A DNA stretch of 64,000 nucleotides, taken from positions 62,001 to 126,000 of the forward strand of contig CAZTUB010000002.1 in assembly GCA_964615905.1 (NCBI GenBank), read 5' to 3'. Below the pieces are notes generated by a model. That model did no database searches. It saw only the letters and a program-made list of their open reading frames with translations, and was not told the origin of the DNA. Position numbers and translations under genes: made by a program. Positions 12,720 to 20,737 of the stretch are shown here, piece by piece. This DNA is from DATLMR01 sp964615905. Lineage in GTDB: Bacteria; Acidobacteriota; Blastocatellia; UBA7656. Each line of letters starts with the position of its first letter. Position 1 is the first letter of the stretch.

Positions 12720-13823
12720 ATGTCTAGAAGTAAAACGACACTGTCAGAGCTTCGCGTCGGCATACTTGCCGTTGCCACCATCATAATTCTGATCATCTTC
12801 ATCCTCTCGGTGACGGGCGACATTTCGCTGTTCAAAGACACGATGGTCTACACGACACGCCTGAACGCGGCCGAAGGGCTGAAGAACGGCGACGAAGTCC
12901 GGCTGGCGGGCAAGCGCGTCGGCAAGGTCGAAAGCGTCGAGTTCGGCGGCATACCAGCGAGCCCGAGCGACAAGCCTATACTTGTGACGCTGTCGCTAAA
13001 CGGCGCGGACGTTCGCGACCGAATCCGAAGCGATTCGAAAGCGATACTCGGCCAGCAAGGCTTCCTCGGAGACCGCGTTATCGACATCACGCCGGGCACA
13101 TCGGCCGGCGACCCGCTGCCGAGCGGGGCCGAGATTCCGAGCGCAGACCAGGCGAGCCTTGCGGCGGTGTTTGGCGGCGCGAACGACCTGCTCGTCACGT
13201 TCAACACCGTGGGCAATCAGGTCAAAGAGTTGATGGACAACATCCAGAACGGCAAGGGCACCATCGGGAGACTGCTGCACGACGACGCGATCTATGTGAA
13301 CCTCAACCGGACCGTGCTTGAAAGCCAGGCGCTGCTGCGGCGCGTGCAGGAAGGCAACGGCACAATCGCCAGGTTTCTAAACGACCCGACGCTTTATAAC
13401 GACCTGCGCGGCGTCACAAACCAGCTTGAAGCCATTGCGACCGACCTCAGGTCGGGCAAGGGGACCGCGGGAAAACTCTTAAACGACGACCGTATATACG
13501 AGCAGGCCAACGACGCTATCGCGAAAGCCAATACCGCTATAGAAAAGCTCGACCGGATTACCGGCGAGATCGAGGCCGGTCGCGGCACTGTCGGCAAGCT
13601 GATCAAAGACGAGAAACTGCACGACGATCTGCAAGCGGCTGTGACCAGCGTACGCACGATCAGCCAGTCGCTTGAGCGAGGCGAAGGCACCGCCGGCATG
13701 CTCTTGAAAGACGATAAGCTCTATAACAACGCCAACCAGATGTCGTCCGAGCTCGTAAAGCTCCTGTACGACTTCCGCCAGAACCCAAGGAAGTATCTGA
13801 GCATAAGGGTCAGCCTGTTCTAA
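12720..13823 (+). CDS. mlaD: MlaD/MCE-domain lipid-binding protein
   Basis: Substrate-binding component of the Mla-type transporter, anchored by one N-terminal transmembrane helix (about residues 14-35) with the rest in the periplasm. The MCE domain follows (about 40-120) with NGDEVRLAGKRVGKVESV. The 367-residue length exceeds E. coli MlaD (about 183) because of a long helical tail. This tail contains four to five degenerate copies of a GKGTxGKLLxDDxxY motif (about residues 175-355), seen in many soil-bacterial MCE proteins. It may form a hydrophobic tunnel or needle, by analogy with PqiB/LetB-type assemblies. Confidence 0.9.
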   Translation: MSRSKTTLSELRVGILAVATIIILIIFILSVTGDISLFKDTMVYTTRLNAAEGLKNGDEVRLAGKRVGKVESVEFGGIPASPSDKPILVTLSLNGADVRDRIRSDSKAILGQQGFLGDRVIDITPGTSAGDPLPSGAEIPSADQASLAAVFGGANDLLVTFNTVGNQVKELMDNIQNGKGTIGRLLHDDAIYVNLNRTVLESQALLRRVQEGNGTIARFLNDPTLYNDLRGVTNQLEAIATDLRSGKGTAGKLLNDDRIYEQANDAIAKANTAIEKLDRITGEIEAGRGTVGKLIKDEKLHDDLQAAVTSVRTISQSLERGEGTAGMLLKDDKLYNNANQMSSELVKLLYDFRQNPRKYLSIRVSLF

Positions 13824-13850
13824 CCCCTTATCAAACGGTCAAGACCTCGG

Positions 13851-13880
13851 AAGGCGGGCTAGAGCTATGGCCCGCCTTTT
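13851..13880. terminator. Bidirectional intrinsic terminator between mlaD and the beta-lactamase gene
   Basis: AAGGCGGGC (13851-13859) pairs with GCCCGCCTT (13870-13878) and is followed by a T-rich run. It sits between convergent genes and overlaps the beta-lactamase stop codon, so it can serve both strands. Confidence 0.85.
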
Positions 13881-14706
13881 ACTTTTTGGATTGAGCGTTA
13901 TCGAGAAGCCCAAGCTCTGTCAGCACGCGCCTTGTAAGCTCTATGCGTTTGTCACGAATCGCAAAGTAGTTCGGCCCTTCTATGTTAGTCGCGAAGAAAT
14001 AGACGTTGCCGTCCCGTTCCAGATACCCCACGAACCAGCCTAGCGAGCCGTGCGGGAGCGGCCCGCCGCCCGTCTTACCGCTCAACCGATACCTGGGCGT
14101 CTCTTCAAGCAAGGTAATCCGTTTTACGATCTCGGTCGTCCTGCTTGAGATGCCCAGCTTGCCCGTATAAAAGGCCCGGAGGAAGTTTATCTGCTCTTCG
14201 GCCGATATTCTGAGCGAGCTGTTTAGCCAGAACTTGTCGAGCCCGCCCGACGCGTCCTGGTTTCCGTAATTGAGCTGCGCGACGTATCGCTTCATCGCAG
14301 TCTCGCCTACCCTTAGCGCAAGCTCTTTGTAGTACCACACGACCGAATACTTTATCGCAGTTTTAAGCGTGTGGTCGCGCGACCAGTGTACGAAAGGCTC
14401 CCGGTTCCAGTCCGGGTCCGGCGGATATTTCTTGCGGTCCCAGGCGATCTGAAAGTTCTCATCCGTAATAACGCCCGACTCCAGGCCTATGATGGAGTTG
14501 GGGATTTTGAAGGTAGAGAAGGGCGAGAATCGCTCGCCCGCGCGCTTCTCGTTGTAGCGGAGGTAGCGGTCGTTTTTCAGATCGTAAAGGACAAATGTCG
14601 CTGTCGTACCTTTAAAGATCGAGCTCAGGTCTTGCGCGCCGGTGGCGGGCGCTCCGCCTGCGGATGCGAGTATGATCGTGATCAGCAGCACTTTCAGAGA
14701 TTTCAT
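13879..14706 (-). CDS. Class D (OXA-type) beta-lactamase
   Basis: Periplasmic serine beta-lactamase of 275 residues with a signal peptide (hydrophobic about 5-22). The full set of class D motifs is visible: STFK at 64-67 (nucleophile Ser64, carbamylatable Lys67), SVV at 121-123, YGN at 147-149 and KTG at 211-213. A Trp at 160 in KFWLNSS matches the Trp that stabilises the carboxylated Lys. All active-site residues are intact, so activity is likely, but the spectrum is not predictable. There are no mobile elements or integron sites nearby and base use resembles neighbours, which suggests a resident chromosomal enzyme. Confidence 0.93.
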   Translation of the reverse strand: MKSLKVLLITIILASAGGAPATGAQDLSSIFKGTTATFVLYDLKNDRYLRYNEKRAGERFSPFSTFKIPNSIIGLESGVITDENFQIAWDRKKYPPDPDWNREPFVHWSRDHTLKTAIKYSVVWYYKELALRVGETAMKRYVAQLNYGNQDASGGLDKFWLNSSLRISAEEQINFLRAFYTGKLGISSRTTEIVKRITLLEETPRYRLSGKTGGGPLPHGSLGWFVGYLERDGNVYFFATNIEGPNYFAIRDKRIELTRRVLTELGLLDNAQSKK

Positions 14707-14775
14707 CTATCCTCTCTTTCTATAACTCAAACTGTCCGGTCCTTAGTGCTATTATTATCGAGGGAGGTTGCACCT

Positions 14776-15366
14776 GTGAAATTAAATATCGTTCAAGTAG
14801 GTGAGCCTGTGCTGCGCAAGCGCGCGCGCGACCTGTCGCCCGAAGAGATTCGCAGCAAGACCATACAGAATTTGATCGAGCAGATGAAAGTCACTATGCG
14901 CGAAGCTCCGGGCGTCGGGCTTGCCGCGCCGCAGATAGGCGAGCCGCTCCAGCTGGCGGTCATCGAAGACCCGCCCCAGTATCTGCAAGATATGCCGGAC
15001 GAAGCGCTCAAAGAGCGCGAGCGGGCGGCGATCCCATTTCATGTCATTATCAACCCGCAGCTTTCGATAATCGACGCAGGGCCGGTAGAGTTTTTCGAAG
15101 GGTGTCTGAGCCTTTCCGGGTTTACGGCGATTGTCCCGCGCGCGCGCGGGGTCGAAGTCAAATGCTTGAACGAGCGAGCCGAGCCGGTCGTGATTCGCGC
15201 CCGAGGGTGGTACGCGCGCATACTCCAGCACGAGATCGACCACCTGTACGGGACGATTTACATCGACCGCATGAACACGCGGACCTTCATGAGCTTGAAC
15301 AACTACGCGGCACACTGGTCGGATAAGGGGATCGACGAGGCGCTTGCCGCGCTCAACCGCCGCTGA
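14776..15366 (+). CDS. def: Peptide deformylase
   Basis: Removes the formyl group from nascent polypeptides; a cytoplasmic metalloenzyme of 196 residues. The three family motifs are all present: GVGLAAPQ (about residues 46-53), EGCLS (about 113-117) with the metal Cys, and QHEIDH (about 155-160) with the two metal His and catalytic Glu. About 20 extra residues lie between motifs I and II (around DPPQYLQDMPDEALKERE). The frame is open far upstream, but that part is antisense to the beta-lactamase; GTG 14776 is chosen for GGGAGG at 14762-14767 and family alignment. Confidence 0.95.
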   Translation: MKLNIVQVGEPVLRKRARDLSPEEIRSKTIQNLIEQMKVTMREAPGVGLAAPQIGEPLQLAVIEDPPQYLQDMPDEALKERERAAIPFHVIINPQLSIIDAGPVEFFEGCLSLSGFTAIVPRARGVEVKCLNERAEPVVIRARGWYARILQHEIDHLYGTIYIDRMNTRTFMSLNNYAAHWSDKGIDEALAALNRR

Positions 15367-15389
15367 CGGGCTGCTGCACCCCGGAGTGT

Positions 15390-15395
15390 TATAAT
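15390..15395 (+). promoter_or_regulatory. TATAAT -10 box just upstream of the helicase start
   Basis: A perfect TATAAT ends 9 bp before the ATG at 15405, and there is no Shine-Dalgarno sequence. This again suggests a leaderless mRNA, as for the HNH gene. No clear -35 element is seen. Confidence 0.5.
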
Positions 15396-15404
15396 CTGTC
15401 CCGA

Positions 15405-16796
15405 ATGGACCCGGATAAAGTGCTAATCCAATTCGATTCCGGCACGCTCGTCTTAGAGGGCGCTGACCGCACTGCGAGCCTCCCTTCGGCTTTTCGCTGG
15501 GACGACCGCGTGCGCAGGTGGCGCGCGCCCGCGCTCTCTTATCGCCAGGTGATAACGGAGCTGATACGGCAAAAGGTCCCGCACAAGGACGAGGCCCGCC
15601 AGTACCACGAGTTCGATTTCCGCACGAGGCTCGAAGTCGAGCCGCGCCCGTACCAGCGCGAAGCGCTCGCCGAATGGCAACGGCAGGGTAGGCGCGGGGT
15701 CATCGTGCTGCCTACGGGCGCGGGCAAGAGCTTTCTTGCGCAGATGGCAATAGAGATGACCGGGCGCTCGACGCTCGTCATCGTTCCGACCCTCGACTTG
15801 ATGAACCAGTGGTACGACCTGCTGATGGCAAGCTTTCAAGCGGAGATAGGCTTGATCGGCGGCGGCTATTTTGAGAAAGGCGCGATAGTCATAACAACAT
15901 ACTCGTCGGCCTTTCGCTTTATGGACCGAATGGGCAACCAGTTCGGGCTGATAATTTTCGACGAATGCCACCACCTGCCCGGCAGCGTCTTTCGCTACGC
16001 GGCGGAGCTGGCGATAGCCCCGTTCAGGCTGGGGCTTACGGCAACGCCTGAGCGAGCCGACGGCGCGGACGCGCTGCTCGAACATCTCATAGGCCCCATA
16101 GTCTACGAGCGGCAGGCCCAGGACCTTGCGGGTGAATACCTCTCCGACTATACAGTGGCGCGGATACACGTCGAGCTGACGGGCGAGGAGCGGGATTCGT
16201 ATGAGCGCGAGCGAGCCGTCTTTCGCCAGTTCCTACAGCGACAGCGCATCGATATGAGCGCGCCCGACGGCTGGCAGTCGTTCATAGCCGCAAGCGCCCG
16301 CAGCGAGGAAGGGCGAAAGGCGATGATGGCTTACAGGGAGTCGAAACGCATCGCGCTCGGCACGGACGCAAAGCTACGGGTGCTGGCAGAGATCCTTGCC
16401 CGCCATAAAACGGAAAGAACGCTCGTCTTCACAGCCGAAAACGAGATGGTCTACACGATCTCCGAAAGGTTCCTGATACCGGCCATCACTCACGAGACAG
16501 GCATCAAGGAGCGAAGGCTGTGGCTCGAAGCCTTCAACAACGGTGAGGTGCTGGCGCTTGCCACGTCAAAGGTGTTGAACGAAGGCGTCAACATCCCTTC
16601 GGCTTCAATCGCGGTCATCTTGTCGGGGTCGGGCTCGTCGCGCGAGCACATACAGCGGCTCGGCCGCATACTGCGCAAGCAGCCCGACAAGGAAGCCGTC
16701 CTCTACGAAGTCATCTCGGCAGGCACGACGGAAGAGCACATAAGCAAGCGTAGAGGGGCGACCGAGGCGTTTCAGGAAGCAAGGCTCAGGATATAA
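15405..16796 (+). CDS. XPB-like superfamily 2 DNA helicase
   Basis: A 463-residue DEAD/DEAH-type ATPase related to the XPB/Ssl2 branch. An N-terminal damage-recognition-like region (about residues 1-80) precedes the helicase core: PYQREAL Q-motif-like sequence, LPTGAGKS Walker A (about 102-109), DECHH motif II (about 186-190), LTATPER motif III, then motif V/VI TSKVLNEGVNIP and QRLGRILRK (about 415-425). It is followed after 10 bp by a DUF790 gene whose archaeal homologue Bax1 is the nuclease partner of XPB. The pair probably forms a helicase-nuclease repair unit. The -10 box abuts the start. Confidence 0.88.
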   Translation: MDPDKVLIQFDSGTLVLEGADRTASLPSAFRWDDRVRRWRAPALSYRQVITELIRQKVPHKDEARQYHEFDFRTRLEVEPRPYQREALAEWQRQGRRGVIVLPTGAGKSFLAQMAIEMTGRSTLVIVPTLDLMNQWYDLLMASFQAEIGLIGGGYFEKGAIVITTYSSAFRFMDRMGNQFGLIIFDECHHLPGSVFRYAAELAIAPFRLGLTATPERADGADALLEHLIGPIVYERQAQDLAGEYLSDYTVARIHVELTGEERDSYERERAVFRQFLQRQRIDMSAPDGWQSFIAASARSEEGRKAMMAYRESKRIALGTDAKLRVLAEILARHKTERTLVFTAENEMVYTISERFLIPAITHETGIKERRLWLEAFNNGEVLALATSKVLNEGVNIPSASIAVILSGSGSSREHIQRLGRILRKQPDKEAVLYEVISAGTTEEHISKRRGATEAFQEARLRI

Positions 16797-16806
16797 GGCA
16801 GAGGCT

Positions 16807-18000
16807 ATGCTGACAGGTGACCTTGCGCTAAATCGTGTTCGCGGAGATCGCGTAGAGCCGCGTTACATCGACCCGGCAAACTCTACGTACTTGAAGGTGA
16901 GCGGCGATCTCGTAAAGATCGTCGGCGAGCACACGGGTCGCAAGCGCGCAGAGCTTGACCGCGCGCTTGGCGAGTATGTCGGCGCGGGCACGAATTATAA
17001 AGTGATGCGCGGGCTGATAAAGTTGCTTACGGACGAATGCCGGTTCGAGACGGCGAGCCCCGTGCCCCCGGAAGAGATACGCCGCGCGGTCTTCTTAAAA
17101 GCGCGGTCGCGCCACCCTCTGGTTGCTCAGGAAGAGGCCCGCGCGCAGGTGATAGCGGAAGCCGCCGCCGAGCTTGGTTGCGCGCCTGAGGATGTGACAG
17201 GCAATCTCTACTCGGACCTCTGGAATAACCAGGTGCTCGTGGAGTTCGACGAGATGACGGCTCGCGCGCTTATCGACCGCTACAACGTGGCGCAGGCGCA
17301 GGCGCTCCTTTACCGCTGCCTCGGTATGCGCCTGCGCGTCGAGCCGCAGGAAGCGGCCCAGTACCGCCGGTTGTTCGACGCCATCAAGGCATATCGCTTG
17401 ATACACACGATCCACGGCAACCCCGCGAGCGGTTACACAATAAAGCTCGACGGGCCCGTTTCGATCTTTCACCAATCGCAAAAGTACGGCATACAGATGG
17501 CGGTCTTTCTGCCCGCGCTTTTGCTCTGTTCGGGGTGGAGCTTGAAGGCCGAGATAGCCTTGAAGGGAGACGCGCGCGCGTGGTTCGAGATGACGAGCGA
17601 TCAGCGGCGGCTGCGCTCGCATTACCTTGACGATGTCTCTTACAGGCCCGCGATTGAAGAGAGATTCACGACCGCTTGGGCGAAGGGCGCAGCTGATTGG
17701 AGGCTTGAGCCGAACCGTCAAGTCATAGACCTTGGCGAATCTGCCTTCGTTCCCGATTTTGTGATTGAGCGGCCCGACGGTCGGAAGTTCTATCTTGAGG
17801 CGCTCGGCTTCTGGACCCCGCGCTATCTCGACGAGCGCGTGAAAGATTTTGAGCGCGCGGGTTTCAAAGATTACCTGCTCGCGGTGACCGATGAGCTTCG
17901 CGGCAGCCGCGACGAGGCGAGCGGTCTTCCTCCGAATGTGATCGTCTACAAATCCTCTTTGAATCCGACGGCGGTCAGAATAGCTCTCGAAGCGCTGTAA
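16807..18000 (+). CDS. DUF790 / Bax1-like nuclease partner of XPB
   Basis: A 397-residue protein matching the DUF790 family, called Bax1 in archaea, where it binds XPB and nicks DNA at bubble structures. Visible landmarks are the N-terminal MLTGDLALNRVRGDRVEPRY and a C-terminal nuclease-like region, LGESAFVPDFVIERPDGRKFYLEALGFW. There the acidic pattern D...E-x-LGFW resembles a PD-(D/E)XK core. It directly follows the XPB-like helicase, so co-expression is likely. Function in bacteria is inferred from the archaeal pair. Confidence 0.85.
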   Translation: MLTGDLALNRVRGDRVEPRYIDPANSTYLKVSGDLVKIVGEHTGRKRAELDRALGEYVGAGTNYKVMRGLIKLLTDECRFETASPVPPEEIRRAVFLKARSRHPLVAQEEARAQVIAEAAAELGCAPEDVTGNLYSDLWNNQVLVEFDEMTARALIDRYNVAQAQALLYRCLGMRLRVEPQEAAQYRRLFDAIKAYRLIHTIHGNPASGYTIKLDGPVSIFHQSQKYGIQMAVFLPALLLCSGWSLKAEIALKGDARAWFEMTSDQRRLRSHYLDDVSYRPAIEERFTTAWAKGAADWRLEPNRQVIDLGESAFVPDFVIERPDGRKFYLEALGFWTPRYLDERVKDFERAGFKDYLLAVTDELRGSRDEASGLPPNVIVYKSSLNPTAVRIALEAL

Positions 18001-18001
18001 A

Positions 18002-19171
18002 ATGATGATGCGTCTAAAGCGGTACTCGAATGATAAGGCGGAGACAGTGTCGCAATCCGGTTGTAGCTGCCTGTTTATCGTGCCGGGTCGTCTTGACCGG
18101 CTGACGGGCGGCTCGATCTATGACAGGCGCGTTGTCGATCACCTCGCTTCGCTGGGCGTGCGAGTCGATGTAGCAAGCCTCCCCGATCTTTCTTACCTCG
18201 CGGGAGCGATTGCGGGGTTGGTCGCGGGGCCTTATCTTTCTACGCAACTGCTCGCTCGCCGTTACGATCTGGTTATAACCGATTCGTGGGCGCACACGAC
18301 CCTTTTTCTGTTTGCCCTCTTTTGTCGACTCACCCGCAAACGCCGGCCGCCTGTTGTCATGATCGTCCACCAGCTCAGATCGGTAGAGATAAAAAACACC
18401 GCTGGCCGGTTCCTGGCGGGAGCCGTCGAGCGTCACGCTCTCTCATCTGTTGATTCGATAATAACTGTGAGCCGGTTCATGCGTGACCGTGTCGAGCGAT
18501 TTATCGGCAGTCAAATCCATGTGACAATCGCCCCGCCCGGTTGCGATTCGCTAGAAGCGACCGCGCCTGTCATGGAAAAGACCGCGCGGGATTCGAGCCG
18601 CGATCCCTTGCGCTTGCTCTTCGTCGGCAATTGCATGAGACGCAAAGGGCTCGATTATCTGGTAGCCGCGCTGTCGCTCTTAAAAGACGTTGATCTGAAG
18701 ATCGACGTGGTCGGAAGCCTCGAATACGAAAATGATTACTACCGCGATCTGCTGCGTGAATCGAAGCGAGTCGGAGTTGAAGATAAGATCACTTTTCACG
18801 GGCGAGTCTCAGACAGCAGGCTGTCACGGTTCTACGCCCGCGCAGACCTGTTTGTGATGCCGTCATTATATGAGGGCTTTGGCATAGTCTACGCCGAAGC
18901 GATGCGCGCGGGGCTGCCGATAATCGCCACCGATTCTGGGCCTGCGCTAGAGATAGTCGAAGCGGGCGGGAACGCCATTGTCGTCCGCGCTGCCGACCCT
19001 GCTGCGCTAGCCGGAGCGATACGAGAGCTTGCCACAGACTCACAAAAGCGCGAGCGGTTCGCTCGCCGCTCGCTTGAGCTTGCCGCGCAGCTTCCTACCT
19101 GGGAAGCGATGTGCGAGCGGGTTTCGGCCGTGCTTCGGCAAGTGACCGGGGAGGTAAACAGGAACAAGTAA
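18002..19171 (+). CDS. Glycosyltransferase family 4 protein
   Basis: A 389-residue GT-B glycosyltransferase. The C-terminal half carries the nucleotide-sugar-binding region LFVGNCMRRKGLDYLVAAL (about residues 201-219) and the E-x7-E motif EGFGIVYAEAM (about 285-295), typical of GT4 retaining enzymes. The N-terminal half has a long insertion with hydrophobic stretches (DLVITDSWAHTTLFLFALF) that may allow membrane association. The ATG is 1 bp past the DUF790 stop, so it may be read through from the helicase operon. It converges on the RibD/dehydrogenase/QueD-like operon and could modify its product, but this is unproven. Confidence 0.88.
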   Translation: MMMRLKRYSNDKAETVSQSGCSCLFIVPGRLDRLTGGSIYDRRVVDHLASLGVRVDVASLPDLSYLAGAIAGLVAGPYLSTQLLARRYDLVITDSWAHTTLFLFALFCRLTRKRRPPVVMIVHQLRSVEIKNTAGRFLAGAVERHALSSVDSIITVSRFMRDRVERFIGSQIHVTIAPPGCDSLEATAPVMEKTARDSSRDPLRLLFVGNCMRRKGLDYLVAALSLLKDVDLKIDVVGSLEYENDYYRDLLRESKRVGVEDKITFHGRVSDSRLSRFYARADLFVMPSLYEGFGIVYAEAMRAGLPIIATDSGPALEIVEAGGNAIVVRAADPAALAGAIRELATDSQKRERFARRSLELAAQLPTWEAMCERVSAVLRQVTGEVNRNK

Positions 19172-19173
19172 AC

Positions 19174-19268
19174 AGTGACAAGTGACAGGTGACAAGTGAC
19201 AAGAAAGACCGGACTCAACCTTGATCGGGTCCATTCATCTTGTCACCTGTCACTGCTTACTTGTCACT
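19174..19268. repeat. Heptamer-array inverted repeat C, shared by convergent gene ends
   Basis: The left arm (19174-19203) is four AGTGACA-type heptamers; the right arm (19239-19268) has four inverted units, one degenerate (GCTTACT). It separates the convergent glycosyltransferase and QueD-like genes. The QueD-like stop codon lies inside the right arm, so its final residues (SDK) are encoded by the repeat, just as in treS. Confidence 0.88.
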
Positions 19269-19646
19269 ATCAAAAAAAGTTTCGCGGTAAGATGCAAAGA
19301 CCGAGCTTGATTCCCAGACAGTGACCTTGAGAGATGCGATTCCCGCCTTGCGCACTTCCGGCTCCATCCGCTTGAAGATATGGTGTGCGACAATTTCCAC
19401 CGTGGAATTTAGACCGGCCAGCCCGGCCAGCTCGTCGAGGTTACGGTAGTGCATTTCACCCAGCACGGCCTTCAGGTCCGCTCGAAGTTTCCCCAGGTCA
19501 TAAAATGTGCCTGTCGAGTCAAGCCGCCCGGCTTCGACTCGCACTTCGACACGGTATGTGTGACCGTGCAGGCGCGTGGCCGGGCCAAAGTCGCCTTTGA
19601 GCGCGTGCGCCGCCTCGAACTCGTCATTGATGCCGATCTCGAACAT
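19257..19646 (-). CDS. QueD/6-pyruvoyl-tetrahydropterin-synthase-like protein without the catalytic Cys
   Basis: A 129-residue T-fold protein of the PTPS/6-carboxytetrahydropterin synthase family. The three zinc His are kept (His14 in FEAAH, His27 and His29 in RLHGH) and so is the substrate-binding Glu in VTVWESS. The catalytic Cys four residues before the HGH is Ala23 here (ATRLHGH rather than CARLHGH). It therefore should not carry out the normal QueD reaction unchanged. It is last in a tight operon after a RibD-like and a BchC-like gene, with zero spacing to the latter (GGAGGG TAG ATG). A canonical queD lies at 21943. Likely acts on a related pterin or dihydroneopterin-type substrate; unproven. 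Confidence 0.85.
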   Translation of the reverse strand: MFEIGINDEFEAAHALKGDFGPATRLHGHTYRVEVRVEAGRLDSTGTFYDLGKLRADLKAVLGEMHYRNLDELAGLAGLNSTVEIVAHHIFKRMEPEVRKAGIASLKVTVWESSSVFASYRETFFDSDK

Positions 19647-20729
19647 CTACCCTCCAAAATCGAGGACCACTTGAAGAGTCTCTTCGGGCCGCTCGTCTAT
19701 CAGACTGTATGCGCGAATTGCATCTTTGAATGGGATAACATCGCTGATCATCTCGCGCAAGCCAAGCCTGCCGAGATAAGAGCGCGCAACTTGCCTGCGG
19801 CGCTCGTATGTCCACAGGGGGCCGAGCGAGCGGTCGAGCCTGGAGACCTGCGAGCTTTTGATCGAGATGCGATTACGATGAAACTCGTCGCCCAGCGCGA
19901 GCGCGACAGGCTTTAGCCCGTACCACGAAACGACGACAATACGCCCTTCGACTCCCGTAACCTTGATCGCTTCATCGAGCGCGCCGGGATGTCCACTCGC
20001 TTCTATTACGACGTCCGCGCCCGCGCCGCCCGTGATCTCAAGAATCCTCGCGCCCGCGCTTTCATGTCGAGGGTCGAAAACCGCGTCGGCTCCAAACGAG
20101 AGCGAAAGCGCGCGGCGTTTCTCAATCGGGTCACAGGCGATTACGCAATCCACACCCACGCGTCGCGCGAGTTGAGTGATTAAAAGCCCCACAACCCCTT
20201 GACCATAGATCACCAGCCGCTCGCCCAGTCGCGGCGCGGCATCGAGCAAGGCGTTGACAGCAGTCTCGATGTTGGCAAAAAAGACCCCTTCGCGCGGTTC
20301 GACCTCCGCAGGCAGCTTAATCACAAACTGCGCCGGTAGAGTGTAGTCTGTCTCGTGCGGGTTGAAGGCAAAGACCATATCCCCCGCTTGAATGTCGGCA
20401 ACGGCGGGACCGGCCTCGATCACTTCCCCCACGCTCGCATAGCCGTACTTTATTGGAAAACCGAAGCTGCCTTCAAAGGTCGGGATTGTTCGGTCGAGCG
20501 GTATGTGAGCGGGCACAAGACCTCTATAGACGAGCATCTCTGTGCCGCTACTTATGCCCGAATAGCGGGCGCGAATTCGAACCTCGCCCTCTCGCGGGGC
20601 GCGCACAGTTGACGGCCGAAACTCTATCTCGCGTGGCGCGGTAAACCATAACGACAGCGCTGACGAGTCAGGGCTAATGGCCGAACTGCTCCGCTCGGCC
20701 CGCTGGTCGTTATCGTCGATCTTGCGCAT
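19647..20729 (-). CDS. MDR-superfamily dehydrogenase (BchC-like, lacks zinc cysteines)
   Basis: A 360-residue medium-chain dehydrogenase/reductase. The Rossmann motif GQGVVG is at residues 176-181. Where classical zinc alcohol dehydrogenases have the catalytic Cys (CGTD) this protein has SGISSGTE at 57-64, and there is no structural zinc four-Cys lobe. That pattern resembles BchC-like dehydrogenases. It is middle gene of the operon: 8 bp after the RibD-like stop and directly abutting the QueD-like start. The company of two pterin/flavin-type enzymes suggests it oxidises or reduces a hydroxyl on a pteridine or pyrimidine side chain; this is inference. Confidence 0.82.
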   Translation of the reverse strand: MRKIDDNDQRAERSSSAISPDSSALSLWFTAPREIEFRPSTVRAPREGEVRIRARYSGISSGTEMLVYRGLVPAHIPLDRTIPTFEGSFGFPIKYGYASVGEVIEAGPAVADIQAGDMVFAFNPHETDYTLPAQFVIKLPAEVEPREGVFFANIETAVNALLDAAPRLGERLVIYGQGVVGLLITQLARRVGVDCVIACDPIEKRRALSLSFGADAVFDPRHESAGARILEITGGAGADVVIEASGHPGALDEAIKVTGVEGRIVVVSWYGLKPVALALGDEFHRNRISIKSSQVSRLDRSLGPLWTYERRRQVARSYLGRLGLREMISDVIPFKDAIRAYSLIDERPEETLQVVLDFGG

Positions 20730-20737
20730 ACTTCTGT

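Noticed and set aside
13879..14706. Beta-lactamase as recently acquired resistance gene
   Set aside because: No IS, integron site or composition shift around it.
14371..14775. In-frame extension upstream of the deformylase start
   Set aside because: It is antisense to the beta-lactamase gene and family alignment plus a strong Shine-Dalgarno support GTG 14776.
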